Translations under genes and position numbers: made by a program
Shown here: positions 34,147 through 42,793 of the stretch, piece by piece
How the letters are laid out: the number at the start of each line of letters is the position of its first letter
How positions within the stretch are numbered: position 1 is the first letter of the stretch
The notes under the pieces: model-generated
Seen by the model: the letters and a program-made list of their open reading frames with translations, nothing else
Database searches by the model: none
What the model was told of the DNA's origin: nothing
Assembly: GCA_019454405.1 (NCBI GenBank)
Contig: JACFOH010000001.1
Span: 1 to 64,000, forward strand
Reading direction: 5' to 3'
DNA length: 64,000 nt
DNA from: Promineifilum sp.
Lineage (GTDB): Bacteria; Chloroflexota; Anaerolineae; Promineifilales; Promineifilaceae

Positions 34147-35964
34147 GTGACGGAACAACAAACAACGAGTAACCGGCGCAAAGTTGATACCAACTGGCGG
34201 CTTCTCGGTTACTTACGGCCCTATGGCCCTCAGGTTTTAATTGCTTATGCGGCTATGTTGTTGGGGACGGGCCTCAACCTCATCGTCCCCAAGATCATCG
34301 CTTGGGCAATTGATTTCGGCTTGTCAGAAGGGCGAGCGTCGACGCTCATCAAAGCTGGAGCCATCATCATGGCTATCGCTCTGGTTCGTGGCGTGCTCGG
34401 TTTTGCCCAAAGGTATTATGGTGAATGGCTGACCCACCGTGTCGCTTATGATCTGCGCAGTGATTTTTACAATGCGGTTCAATACCAGCCCTTCGAATTC
34501 CATGACCAGAGTCACACCGGCGACCTTATGAGTCGAGCCACGGGGGATATCACCGAGGCCCAGCAATTTGCCGGTATTGGCTTAATGGATCTCCTGTCCA
34601 GCCTCTTGCTGTTATTTGGCGTTGTTGGCGCGATGTTGCTTCAATCAGTGCCGTTGGCGCTTCTGGCGATGATCCCGTTTCCTGTCCTCCTTTACGTGAC
34701 CATCCGTTTCGGGATGACCGTAGAGCCGATGTTCAAACGCATCCAGTATCAAATGGGCGTCCTGTCGACTGTTATGCAGGAGAGCCTGACGGGTATCCAT
34801 GTCGTTAAAGCGTTCGCCCGCGAGCCACATGAGCTAAGTAAGTTCGATCGCGAGAATAACGAATGGTATGACCAACGATCGGGCGTGATCAAGACGTGGG
34901 GCAACAACTGGCCATTCATGACTTTTCTAATCATGATGAGCATTTTCTTGCTGCTCTTTTTTGCTGGACCATCAGCTCTGAGAGGGGATATCACGGTCGG
35001 CGCGTTGTTTGCCCTGATTTCCTATGTGTTGATGCTTAATACGCCGGTCCAGCGCCTGGGCTTTCTGGTCAACCTGGCTGCGACCGCCGGGGCCAGCGCG
35101 TCTCGTGTCTTCGAGATCATAGACTTGCCTCGTGAAGTTGTCGATCGGCCAGACGCCTTGCCTCTTTCGGCTCCGAAGGGTGATATCCAGTTTGAGCATG
35201 TCTCTTTCAGCTATCATGATGGACAGTCTGTTCTGACTGATATCGACTTTCATGCCCGAGCCGGGGAGCGTATCGCGCTCATTGGGCCGACGGGCAGCGG
35301 CAAATCGACTATTACTCATCTCATTCCTCGTTTCTACGATGTAACCGGTGGACGGGTCCTGGTAGATGGCCATGATGTCCGCGATCTCCAACTCAAGAGC
35401 CTGCGTGGTATCACAGGGATCGTGCTTCAGGAACCTTTCCTTTTTAGCCAAACTGTCGGCGAGAATATCGCCTACGGCCGTGTTGACGCCACGATGGACG
35501 AAATCATCGCCGCCGCCAAAATCGCGCGCGCCCATGAATTCATCCTCGAGCTGGAAAATGGATACGACACACGCGTCGGCGAGCGCGGGACGACACTGAG
35601 CGGTGGGCAGAAACAACGCATCGCTATCGCCCGCGCGGTGCTGGCCGATCCACGTATCCTCATCCTTGACGATTCCACCAGTAGCGTAGACACCGAAACT
35701 GAATATCTCATCCAGGAAGCGCTGTCCGAGTTGATGGAGGGGCGAACTACTTTCATCATCGCTCAGCGACTTTTGACTCTTAAACATGCCGATTGCATCT
35801 TCGTCGTTCAGCATGGGCAAATTGTCGAACGAGGGACGCACGAAGAGCTGCTGGCCAATGAGGGACTTTATCGACAAATCTATGATCTCCAGCTGCGGGA
35901 TCAGGAAGAATTTGTGGTTCTGCAAGACAAGTTGGCCATTGCGAGCGGTAATCGAGAGGCTTAA
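34147..35964 (+). CDS. ABC exporter subunit with degenerate ATPase site (pair 1)
   Basis: This half-transporter (605 aa) has six membrane helices followed by an ATPase domain, like MsbA/LmrA-type exporters. Walker A is GPTGSGKST (about 380-388) and the signature is canonical LSGGQ (about 482). Walker B reads LILDDSTSSVD, with Asp instead of the catalytic Glu, and the H-loop reads IIAQR, with Gln instead of His. This matches the degenerate subunit of heterodimeric exporters such as TM287/288. The partner is four bases downstream. I chose GTG 34147, with AGGGGGT upstream. Likely exports drugs or lipids; the substrate is unknown. Confidence 0.9.
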   Translation: MTEQQTTSNRRKVDTNWRLLGYLRPYGPQVLIAYAAMLLGTGLNLIVPKIIAWAIDFGLSEGRASTLIKAGAIIMAIALVRGVLGFAQRYYGEWLTHRVAYDLRSDFYNAVQYQPFEFHDQSHTGDLMSRATGDITEAQQFAGIGLMDLLSSLLLLFGVVGAMLLQSVPLALLAMIPFPVLLYVTIRFGMTVEPMFKRIQYQMGVLSTVMQESLTGIHVVKAFAREPHELSKFDRENNEWYDQRSGVIKTWGNNWPFMTFLIMMSIFLLLFFAGPSALRGDITVGALFALISYVLMLNTPVQRLGFLVNLAATAGASASRVFEIIDLPREVVDRPDALPLSAPKGDIQFEHVSFSYHDGQSVLTDIDFHARAGERIALIGPTGSGKSTITHLIPRFYDVTGGRVLVDGHDVRDLQLKSLRGITGIVLQEPFLFSQTVGENIAYGRVDATMDEIIAAAKIARAHEFILELENGYDTRVGERGTTLSGGQKQRIAIARAVLADPRILILDDSTSSVDTETEYLIQEALSELMEGRTTFIIAQRLLTLKHADCIFVVQHGQIVERGTHEELLANEGLYRQIYDLQLRDQEEFVVLQDKLAIASGNREA

Positions 35965-35967
35965 TCC

Positions 35968-37863
35968 ATGAATTTGAACGGGAACCATACGGTTAAGACA
36001 AAGGAACGATCGTCGGCCAAGGCTGCGCAGATCGAGCACGAGGCGCGCGAGGCTCGTATCCAGAATTACCTGCGCGATGACGATGAACTATTGGGAAAGG
36101 CTTATGATGGTCGTCTGGTCCGCCGGCTAGGCACCTATATGCGCCCCTATAAGGCGAAGCTGGTTCTGGCCGTGATCCTTATGACGGTTAGCTCGATCCT
36201 GGGCGTTTCCGGCCCTGCTATCATCGGCGCTGCCATTGATAAAGGGGTGCGTGCCGGTTCCTTCTCGGTGCTGCGATTCTGGACATGGGTCTTCCTGGCG
36301 ACGACCATAGGTGAATGGCTCACGAATCGCGCCCGGGTCCTCATTATGGCTCGGGTTGGCACCAAAATCGTGGCCGATCTGCGCAGCGAATTGTTTCGTC
36401 ACCTTCATCGCCTGACGCTCAGCTTCTACAGCCACTACAGCGTCGGCCGCCTGATGAGCCGCCTTATCGGTGATGTTGGCGTGTTGCTCGATTTCGTAAC
36501 CTGGTCGATCACTGGCCTGTTCCGCTCGGTATTTAATCTAGGCGGTATCATCATCGCTATGCTGTTGCTTAACTGGCAATTGGCTTTGGTGGCCTTTGCC
36601 GTCATGCCGCTGATGGTTATCCTTACCAACTACTGGCGGGGCCGGGTTCGCCAGGCCTATCGCGCTACCCGGCAGCGACTGGCTCTTATTAACGGCTATC
36701 TGAACGAATCTATCAGCGGCATTCGCGTCACCAAGAGTTTCACTCGCGAAGAGCGCAATTTCCAACATTTCGATGATCTGAACCAATCCTTCTTCGACGC
36801 CAATGTCACCGCGACCCGACTGTCAGCTATCTTCTTCCCCGGCGTGGATTTCATTGGGTCGCTGGCTACCGCTCTTGTCATTGGCGTGGGAGGATGGCTG
36901 GTGCTGGGCGATGCGTTGACCGCGGGAACACTCGTGGCCGTTGTTCTTTACGTCGATCGCTTCTTCGATCCCATTCGCGAGTTGGCGCAGCGTTATAACA
37001 CGTTCCAGGCGACGATGGCTGCGTCAGAGCGCATATTCGAGCTACTGGATCTGGAGCCTGATATTATTGACACGCCCGATGCGCAGCCGCTGCCCGATAT
37101 CCGCGGCGAGGTGGTGTTCGACGACGTATCTTTCTCCTATGATCATGACGGTCGGTATGTGCTCAAGAATATCTTTCTACGCGCCGAGCCGGGCGAGCGT
37201 ATCGCTCTGGTGGGTGAAACCGGGGCGGGCAAGAGTACTATCATTCGTTTACTATCGCGATTCTACGACGTCACTGAAGGCTCCCTGACGATTGACGGAT
37301 ACGATATTCGCGACGTTACCAGTGATAGCTTGCGGCAGCAACTAGGTATCGTTCTGCAGGATACCTTCCTGTTTACCGGTACAGTGGCTGATAACATCCG
37401 GTATGGGCGGCTCGATGCGACCGATGACGATGTATGGGCCGCCTCGAAATCTGTCGGCGCCCACGAGTTCATCATGCGTATGCCCGATGGTTATGACTCG
37501 GAAGTGGGTGAAAACGGTAGCAACCTCAGCGTAGGCCAGCGGCAGCTGATCTCCTTCGCCCGCGCGCTCCTGGCCGACCCGCGCATCCTTATTCTGGATG
37601 AGGCCACCAGCAGCGTCGATACGGCTACCGAACGGATTATCCAACGAGCATTGGACACCTTGATGGAGGGCCGTACCAGCTTTGTTATCGCCCATCGGCT
37701 CAGTACCATCATTAATGCCGACCAGATCGTTGTCCTGGATCATGGTCGTATCATTGAACGAGGTACCCACGAAGAGTTGTTGGCCCGCAAGGGGCGTTAC
37801 TTCAACCTGTACACGATGCAATGGGCTCAACAGCAAAATCAGCCCTCATTCAGTAACAATTAG
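35968..37863 (+). CDS. ABC exporter subunit with canonical ATPase site (pair 1)
   Basis: This 631-aa half-transporter has an N-terminal charged cytosolic extension (1-50), six membrane helices, and an ATPase domain. Walker A is GETGAGKST (about 415), Walker B has Glu in LILDEATSSVD, and the H-loop has His in VIAHRLSTI. The signature is altered to LSVGQ. Together with the upstream subunit it gives one good ATP site (its own Walker motifs with the partner LSGGQ) and one poor site, the known asymmetric arrangement. Confidence 0.93.
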   Translation: MNLNGNHTVKTKERSSAKAAQIEHEAREARIQNYLRDDDELLGKAYDGRLVRRLGTYMRPYKAKLVLAVILMTVSSILGVSGPAIIGAAIDKGVRAGSFSVLRFWTWVFLATTIGEWLTNRARVLIMARVGTKIVADLRSELFRHLHRLTLSFYSHYSVGRLMSRLIGDVGVLLDFVTWSITGLFRSVFNLGGIIIAMLLLNWQLALVAFAVMPLMVILTNYWRGRVRQAYRATRQRLALINGYLNESISGIRVTKSFTREERNFQHFDDLNQSFFDANVTATRLSAIFFPGVDFIGSLATALVIGVGGWLVLGDALTAGTLVAVVLYVDRFFDPIRELAQRYNTFQATMAASERIFELLDLEPDIIDTPDAQPLPDIRGEVVFDDVSFSYDHDGRYVLKNIFLRAEPGERIALVGETGAGKSTIIRLLSRFYDVTEGSLTIDGYDIRDVTSDSLRQQLGIVLQDTFLFTGTVADNIRYGRLDATDDDVWAASKSVGAHEFIMRMPDGYDSEVGENGSNLSVGQRQLISFARALLADPRILILDEATSSVDTATERIIQRALDTLMEGRTSFVIAHRLSTIINADQIVVLDHGRIIERGTHEELLARKGRYFNLYTMQWAQQQNQPSFSNN

Positions 37864-37933
37864 CGAAGGGTAGAGACGATCATTGCCGTTGGAAAACCGC
37901 CGGCGCTTGACCTGCCAAAACAACAGAAGCGGG

Positions 37934-37939
37934 GATAAT
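37934..37939 (+). promoter_or_regulatory. -10 element directly before yggS start (leaderless candidate)
   Basis: GATAAT ends six bases before ATG 37946. No ribosome site lies in between, so transcription would start at the ATG. Confidence 0.45.
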
Positions 37940-37945
37940 TACCCT

Positions 37946-38692
37946 ATGCTTGAACTGACTGAATTACGAGATCGACGGGACGCCGTGATGGAGCGCATCG
38001 CCGGCGCGGCCGCTCGCGCGGGCCGTGACGCGGCCGAGATCACCCTGGTTGCTGTCACGAAGACCTGGCCGGCTGAACTGGTCATCGCTGCTCATGCAAT
38101 CGGTCTACGTCATTTCGGCGAGAACCGCCCCGAAGAACTGGCCGTCAAGCGCCCCATTGTCGAGACCGCACTCGGAGTGGATAACGGCATTACATGGCAT
38201 TTAATCGGTCCCGTCCAGAGCCGTAAGTCGGACCTGGCGGCGGCCCATGCCGACGTCTTCCATGCGCTCGATCGCTCCAAAATTGCTCATCGTCTTTCGA
38301 ATGATCTGGTTCGATTCGGTCGAACTCTCCCTTCATTCATCGAGGTTAATGTCTCCGGGGAAGCGACCAAACATGGCTTTAACCTCGTCAATTGGGAGAA
38401 CGATGCAACACAACGCAACAGCTTGCGTACTATGATCAGGAAGACGGCCGAATTGCCCGGCTTGCCGGTCATGGGGTTGATGACGATGGCCCCCTGGGAT
38501 GCGGAGCGCGATTTGATTCGCTCTGTCTTTCACCGGACACGAGGGATCGCGGACTGGCTCCTGGCAGAGGGAGATGTAAGTCATGCGCTTTATCTCTCGA
38601 TGGGGATGACCGACGATTTTGAGATCGCTATCGAAGAAGGAGCGACCCACGTCCGGGTTGGTCGCGCGCTCTTCGGTGAGCGCGAGAAGTGA
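37946..38692 (+). CDS. yggS: YggS-family PLP homeostasis protein
   Basis: This TIM-barrel pyridoxal-phosphate-binding protein (248 aa from ATG 37946) balances vitamin B6 and amino acid pools. The PLP-Lys lies in TLVAVTKTWPAELV; further segments are FGENRPEELAVK, WHLIGPVQSRK and YLSMGMTDDFEIAIEEGATHVRVGRALFGER. An in-frame upstream start at 37883 exists, but the family begins at the later one. It is followed by yggT, the usual neighbour. Confidence 0.92.
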   Translation: MLELTELRDRRDAVMERIAGAAARAGRDAAEITLVAVTKTWPAELVIAAHAIGLRHFGENRPEELAVKRPIVETALGVDNGITWHLIGPVQSRKSDLAAAHADVFHALDRSKIAHRLSNDLVRFGRTLPSFIEVNVSGEATKHGFNLVNWENDATQRNSLRTMIRKTAELPGLPVMGLMTMAPWDAERDLIRSVFHRTRGIADWLLAEGDVSHALYLSMGMTDDFEIAIEEGATHVRVGRALFGEREK

Positions 38693-38770
38693 GCCGGCCA
38701 TGATATACCTGCCTCAATATCGGGATCGTCTCACCAGTTATTCAATGATTTGCGAGGTACCGAAAGACAA

Positions 38771-39034
38771 ATGATTCTGGTTAATATCGTTAATGCGCTC
38801 TTTTGGATTTTTTACGTCATGCTGTTTGCCAGCATCATTTTGTCCTGGGTTCGCCCCAGCCCGTATCATCCTTTTTGGGGGCCGATCATTCGCATCGTCG
38901 GCGCCGTCATCGATCCGATTCTAAACCCCATTCGCCGGCTGATGCCCCCGTTGGGCGGCCTTGATTTCAGCCCCATGGTCGCCATTCTTCTGGCGCGAGT
39001 CTTGCAGCAAGCGATTATTAATCTCCTGAGATAG
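38771..39034 (+). CDS. yggT: YggT family membrane protein
   Basis: This 87-aa protein (start ATG 38771) has two hydrophobic segments and the family pattern ILSWVRPSPYHPFWGPI ... VIDPILNPIRRLMPP. YggT homologues lie beside yggS and cell-division genes in many bacteria, and chloroplast relatives help thylakoid assembly and division. The exact role is unknown. A strong terminator follows. Confidence 0.9.
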   Translation: MILVNIVNALFWIFYVMLFASIILSWVRPSPYHPFWGPIIRIVGAVIDPILNPIRRLMPPLGGLDFSPMVAILLARVLQQAIINLLR

Positions 39035-39037
39035 CAA

Positions 39038-39070
39038 AAAAGCCCGCGCATCAATGATGTACGGGCTTTT
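39038..39070. terminator. Bidirectional terminator after yggT
   Basis: AAAAGCCCG (39038-39046) pairs with CGGGCTTTT (39062-39070) around a 15-base loop. The A and T runs on both sides make it effective for both convergent genes. Confidence 0.85.
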
Positions 39071-39091
39071 CTATTCTGTCGTCTCCGGCTT

Positions 39092-40255
39092 CTAGCGCAA
39101 GCCGGTTAGCGAGCGAGCGATAACCATCCGCTGTATCTCGCTCGTTCCCTCGTAGATCTCCGTAATCTTGGCGTCGCGGAAATATCTTTCCAGTGGCATA
39201 TCCTTGCTGTACCCCATGCCGCCATGAATCTGGATAGCCTGGGTCGTCACCCACATAGCCGTTTCGCTGGCGAATAGTTTGGCCATGCTGGCTTCCATCG
39301 AGTAGCGTCCGCCACCCTTGGCCGCCGCTATCTTGGCCAATGCCGCCTGATAGATCAGCAGGCGGCTGGCCTCTACCCGGCATTTCATATCGGCCAGCTT
39401 CTGCTGGATCATCTGGAATTCACCGATCTTCTGGCCAAACGCCTCTCGCTCGCGGGCATATTGGATGCTGGCTTCCAGCGCTGCCTCGGCGATTCCCAGC
39501 GCTTGCGACGCGATACCGATGCGGCCGGCGTCCAGCACCGTCATCGCGATCTTGAACCCCTCGCCTTCCGCGCCCAGCCTGTCTTCCACAGGACATTCAT
39601 AATCCTCGAAGGTGATCTCGCTCGTCGCACTGGCGCGGATGCCCAGCTTCGGCTCTTTTCTGCCGCGCACAAAGCCGGGGCGGGTCGTGTCGATGAGGAA
39701 GGCCGTCACACCCCTATGACCTTTCTCCGGTTGAGTCATCGTGAACAGGACAATGTAGTCGGCGTATGGCCCTGAGGTGACCCATGATTTTCGGCCGTTG
39801 ATGATGTAATGTGTCCCCGCCTCATTCAAAATCGCACGGCTCTTCATCGTCCCCGCGTCGCTGCCGCTCATGGGTTCGGTCAGGCTGTAAGCGCCGATCT
39901 TCTGTCCGGTGGCTACCGGCACCAGGTATTTCTGTTTTTGTTCCTCTGTCCCAAACTTGAGCAGGCCATGGGCGTAGAGCGAATTGTTGACCGACATGAT
40001 CGTCCCGTGGCTGGCATCGACTTTGCATATCTCTACCATGGCCAGCACATAGGCGAGTGTATCCATGCCGGATCCGCCGTATTCTTCGGGTACTTCGATA
40101 CCCATAAAGCCCAATTGGCCCATCTCGCGGATCGTCTCAAGCGGGAATTCGCCTGACTCATCGAATTTCGCGGCTATGGGCATGATGGAATTACGGGCGA
40201 AGTCGCGGGCCGCATCGGCAATCATCTTGTGTTCTTCAGTAATAAAATCGAACAT
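39092..40255 (-). CDS. Acyl-CoA dehydrogenase
   Basis: This FAD enzyme of beta-oxidation or amino-acid breakdown (387 aa) passes electrons to ETF. The segments GAYSLTEPMSGSDAGTMKSRA, YIINGRKSWVTSG and EITFEDYECPVEDRLG are present, and the catalytic Glu is expected in QIHGGMGYSKDMPLERYFRDAKITEIYEGTSEIQR (split: QIHGGMGYSKDM; KITEIYEGTSEIQR). It is closest to short-chain or butyryl-CoA type enzymes. The ribosome site AGGAGGTGA is near perfect. No ETF genes are nearby. Confidence 0.93.
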   Translation of the reverse strand: MFDFITEEHKMIADAARDFARNSIMPIAAKFDESGEFPLETIREMGQLGFMGIEVPEEYGGSGMDTLAYVLAMVEICKVDASHGTIMSVNNSLYAHGLLKFGTEEQKQKYLVPVATGQKIGAYSLTEPMSGSDAGTMKSRAILNEAGTHYIINGRKSWVTSGPYADYIVLFTMTQPEKGHRGVTAFLIDTTRPGFVRGRKEPKLGIRASATSEITFEDYECPVEDRLGAEGEGFKIAMTVLDAGRIGIASQALGIAEAALEASIQYAREREAFGQKIGEFQMIQQKLADMKCRVEASRLLIYQAALAKIAAAKGGGRYSMEASMAKLFASETAMWVTTQAIQIHGGMGYSKDMPLERYFRDAKITEIYEGTSEIQRMVIARSLTGLR

Positions 40256-40301
40256 TGTTCACCTCCTGACTTGGTGTGGTTCCGCTATTATAAACGGTCG
40301 T

Positions 40302-41060
40302 CTAGGTTTGTGCGGCCTTGTCTACATATTGCATCAAAGTAGCGAAATCCTCGGCCGTTAACTCAATGCCGAACTCCCAGCGCCGGCGCTCGGCTAGCCA
40401 ATAGCGACCATCTTTGGATTGTAATAGTTGGTTGGGGATATTCGGGCGAACGGGTGGCCCCATTCTTGACCGCATCGAGCTATCATAAAGCCCGGCCATA
40501 CTGAGGAAATGGAACCCGTGTTTAGGGTCGTCAACCCAGGCGGACGCTTTATCCGGCGGCATTAGGGCATAGACACTTAACCGGTCGTCGTCCTGCTGGA
40601 GTTCTGTGGCTATGCAGAGCCATTTTGCGGGGACCCGGCGCTCGCGGCCGCCACGCGGGTAACCACTCAATCGAAAGTACCAATTTGTCCTGCCTATATG
40701 GGCTGACCAAACCATTGCCGGCGTAGGCGTGTCCGCCGGTTCGGTTTGGCTGCCGGGACGCCGATCGTTGACAAACAAGCCCTGTTCGTCCAGGGTCAGA
40801 CTCAATCCACTATGCCAGACGAGCTTGAGGATCTTTTCCAATCCCCAGATGAGAAAGAGAGCGATGGGCAAACCGCCAACACACGAGAGGAAAACGGTGT
40901 ACTCGGCAATCTCTGGCGTGGCGAATATCTTTATCAGAAGGAAAACAACACGAAACCCAATCAGATATCCGATGAATAAGGCCAGGAAGACAACCAGGCG
41001 GATGCCGGTATGTTCCTGATCTGCATACAGGATCGTTGGCCCCTTTTCGGCATTAGACAT
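40302..41060 (-). CDS. Two-helix membrane protein, unknown
   Basis: I do not recognise this 252-aa protein. It has two N-terminal hydrophobic segments (about 18-42 and 52-75) followed by a soluble domain of about 175 residues rich in Trp, Arg and Asp, and containing RRPGSQTE and GGRERRVPAKWLCIATELQ. The start codon lies six bases after an extended -10 element (TGT-TAGAAT), so its mRNA may be leaderless. Confidence 0.6.
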   Translation of the reverse strand: MSNAEKGPTILYADQEHTGIRLVVFLALFIGYLIGFRVVFLLIKIFATPEIAEYTVFLSCVGGLPIALFLIWGLEKILKLVWHSGLSLTLDEQGLFVNDRRPGSQTEPADTPTPAMVWSAHIGRTNWYFRLSGYPRGGRERRVPAKWLCIATELQQDDDRLSVYALMPPDKASAWVDDPKHGFHFLSMAGLYDSSMRSRMGPPVRPNIPNQLLQSKDGRYWLAERRRWEFGIELTAEDFATLMQYVDKAAQT

Positions 41061-41066
41061 AGCCGA

Positions 41067-41075
41067 ATTCTAACA
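41067..41075 (-). promoter_or_regulatory. Extended -10 directly before a start codon (leaderless candidate)
   Basis: On the minus strand TGT-TAGAAT ends six bases before the ATG at 41058-41060. There is no ribosome site in between. Confidence 0.5.
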
Positions 41076-41114
41076 CAATGAGGCGCGGTGGCTCTTTTTT
41101 CTGCCGTGGATTTA

Positions 41115-41969
41115 TTATGCGCTTGTTAGTCTTACCTGGATGCCCGACGGATCCGTGACGATGATCGTCCCATCCTCGTGTTTGGCTTTGATATTGGCCG
41201 ATTCCAGCCGATGTCTGATCGCCTGTAGCGTCGCCTCGTCAGGCTGGACGATCTCATACCACATTAACCGAGCTGCGTCAGTTGGAGCAGGGGGTAGATG
41301 CTCACCGGCCCAGGTGTTGGCTCCCAGATGATGGTGGTAGCCGTTGGCGGACATAAACGTCGCGCGTGGTCCATAACGCATCACAAGATCCAGGCCGATC
41401 TGCCCTGTATAGAAACGCTCGGTCGCGGCGATCTCGGCTACTTGCAAATGCATATGGCCCACGAAGGTGCCTTCCGCCATCTGATAGGAGTCAGGGACGA
41501 CTCCTGCCAGCTCACCGAGTACTCCATGGAGGTCAAGCGGCTCGGTTGTCATGCGCAGTTCGTCGCCGCGATACTGCCACTCTTCGCGTGGTCGATCCCG
41601 GTAGATCTCGATGCCGTGACCGTCGGGATCGGTCAAATAAATAGCCTCGCTCACTGCGTGATCGGCGAAGCCACTGATCGGCCCATCGACTTGTAGCAGA
41701 TGGTAGAGCGTCCGGGCCAGATCCTGTCGCGATGGCACGAGGATCGCAAAATGATACAACCCGGTCGCTGGCTGAACCGATCGCGCCCCGGGCTGCCCAT
41801 AGAGTAGTAAGAAGTCGTTGTCCCCCGCGCCCAGGCGAGCCAGGCTATTTTCACGGCTCAATAGGGAAAGACCGATGACATCTTCGTAGAATCGGATCGA
41901 CCGATCCAGGTCAGCTACAGCCAACGCCACATGCCCGATGCGAGGCGGGGCCATCGCGATACTGCTCAT
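41115..41969 (-). CDS. VOC-family dioxygenase-like protein (CatE type)
   Basis: This 284-aa protein contains two vicinal-oxygen-chelate domains. The first starts at IGHVALAVADLDRSIRFYEDVIGL and ends with DPDGHGIEIYRDRPREEW; the second starts at VGHMHLQVAEIAATERFYTGQIGLDL. The His-His-Glu metal ligands appear present. It resembles catechol-2,3-dioxygenase-like CatE proteins; an actual aromatic substrate is unproven. ATG 41969 has a GGAGAT site. Confidence 0.82.
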   Translation of the reverse strand: MSSIAMAPPRIGHVALAVADLDRSIRFYEDVIGLSLLSRENSLARLGAGDNDFLLLYGQPGARSVQPATGLYHFAILVPSRQDLARTLYHLLQVDGPISGFADHAVSEAIYLTDPDGHGIEIYRDRPREEWQYRGDELRMTTEPLDLHGVLGELAGVVPDSYQMAEGTFVGHMHLQVAEIAATERFYTGQIGLDLVMRYGPRATFMSANGYHHHLGANTWAGEHLPPAPTDAARLMWYEIVQPDEATLQAIRHRLESANIKAKHEDGTIIVTDPSGIQVRLTSA

Positions 41970-42036
41970 TCCATATCTCCATTAACAATCAATCTGCTCA
42001 GTAAATGCCTTGAAAATATAGTATACGAATAAAAAA

Positions 42037-42065
42037 GGCGGCGCTCCATGTCGTGAGCCGCCGCC
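42037..42065 (-). terminator. Intrinsic terminator after yceI
   Basis: On the minus strand GGCGGCGGCTC pairs with GAGCGCCGCC (one-base bulge), followed by six T. It lies 34 bases after the yceI stop. Confidence 0.85.
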
Positions 42066-42098
42066 TGTGTATCAAAGGTTTTAGGGTAGGGAGTATGC

Positions 42099-42644
42099 TT
42101 ACGCCTGCTCGGCAACGGCTTCGGGAACTTGCACCAATTCCAGCTCGATCTCGATGTCGATCTTGTCGCTAACCAGCCAGCCACCGGTTTCCAGGGCTAC
42201 GTTCCAGTTCAACCCCCAATCCTTGCGGCTGATCGATGTCTCGGCCGAGAAGCCCGCGCTGATCGAGCCGAAGGGGCTTTTGATGAGGCCGGCGTAGTCC
42301 ACGTCCAGGGTAACCTCATGGGTGACGTCGCGAATGGTCAGGTCGCCAATTAATCGACCTTTGTTCGGGTTGATCTGCTCTACCTTTGTGCTCTTGAAGG
42401 TCAACACCGGATAGGTGTCGACATCGAAGAAATCGGCCGAGCGCAAGTGGGCGTCGCGCTTGTCGTCACGAGTGCTGATGCTGTCGGCGTAGATGGTGAC
42501 ATCGACAGTGGTTTGGGTTGGGTTCTCTTCATCAAAGTTCACGTTAATGTCGTAGTTGGTGAATTCGCCGCGAACTTTGCTAATCATCATGTGACGAGCG
42601 GTGAAGTTAATGTGTGTGTGACTTTTATCTAGTTGCCAAGCCAT
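42099..42644 (-). CDS. yceI: YceI-family protein
   Basis: This 181-aa beta-barrel (lipocalin-like) protein binds isoprenoid or similar lipids in characterised relatives. It opens with WQLDKSHTHINFTARHMMISKVRGEF and contains FKSTKVEQI, GDLTIRDVTHEVTLDVDY and FSAETSISRKDWGLNWN. There is no signal peptide, so it is cytoplasmic, unlike E. coli YceI. It is divergent from a TetR gene whose probable operators overlap its promoter, so it is likely repressed by that TetR. Confidence 0.92.
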   Translation of the reverse strand: MAWQLDKSHTHINFTARHMMISKVRGEFTNYDINVNFDEENPTQTTVDVTIYADSISTRDDKRDAHLRSADFFDVDTYPVLTFKSTKVEQINPNKGRLIGDLTIRDVTHEVTLDVDYAGLIKSPFGSISAGFSAETSISRKDWGLNWNVALETGGWLVSDKIDIEIELELVQVPEAVAEQA

Positions 42645-42694
42645 TTTAGTATAAACTCCTTTTTGGTTTTGTTTTGTTCCTCGGATCTTGTATC

Positions 42695-42708
42695 TGGACT
42701 TTAGTCCA
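42695..42708. promoter_or_regulatory. Palindromic operator O1 (tetR/yceI)
   Basis: TGGACTTTAGTCCA is a perfect 14-base inverted repeat with a TT centre. It covers the presumed -35 of the tetR promoter and lies just downstream of the yceI transcription start. A second copy is 34 bases away. Confidence 0.65.
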
Positions 42709-42717
42709 CTTGTGTGC

Positions 42718-42723
42718 TATGAT
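42718..42723 (+). promoter_or_regulatory. Extended -10 of the tetR promoter
   Basis: TGC-TATGAT (TGC at 42715-42717) with TGGACT 17 bases upstream at 42695-42700. The upstream hexamer is inside operator O1, so the regulator should repress itself. Confidence 0.45.
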
Positions 42724-42750
42724 AATAGCGGACTTGAGTCCAGTTGTCAA
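42722..42750 (-). promoter_or_regulatory. yceI promoter with operator O2 in its spacer
   Basis: On the minus strand a consensus TTGACA (42745-42750) and TATTAT (42722-42727) are separated by exactly 17 bases. The spacer holds GGACTTGAGTCC (42730-42741), the second palindrome, so repressor binding would directly block RNA polymerase. Confidence 0.75.
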
Positions 42751-42793
42751 GAGATAGAAAATATTCCGATGAAAATCAAATGGAAGGCTACGA

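Noticed and set aside
34972-36039. A 355-codon minus-strand open frame
   Set aside because: It lies antisense to two ABC exporter genes and translates to low-complexity sequence without domain features.
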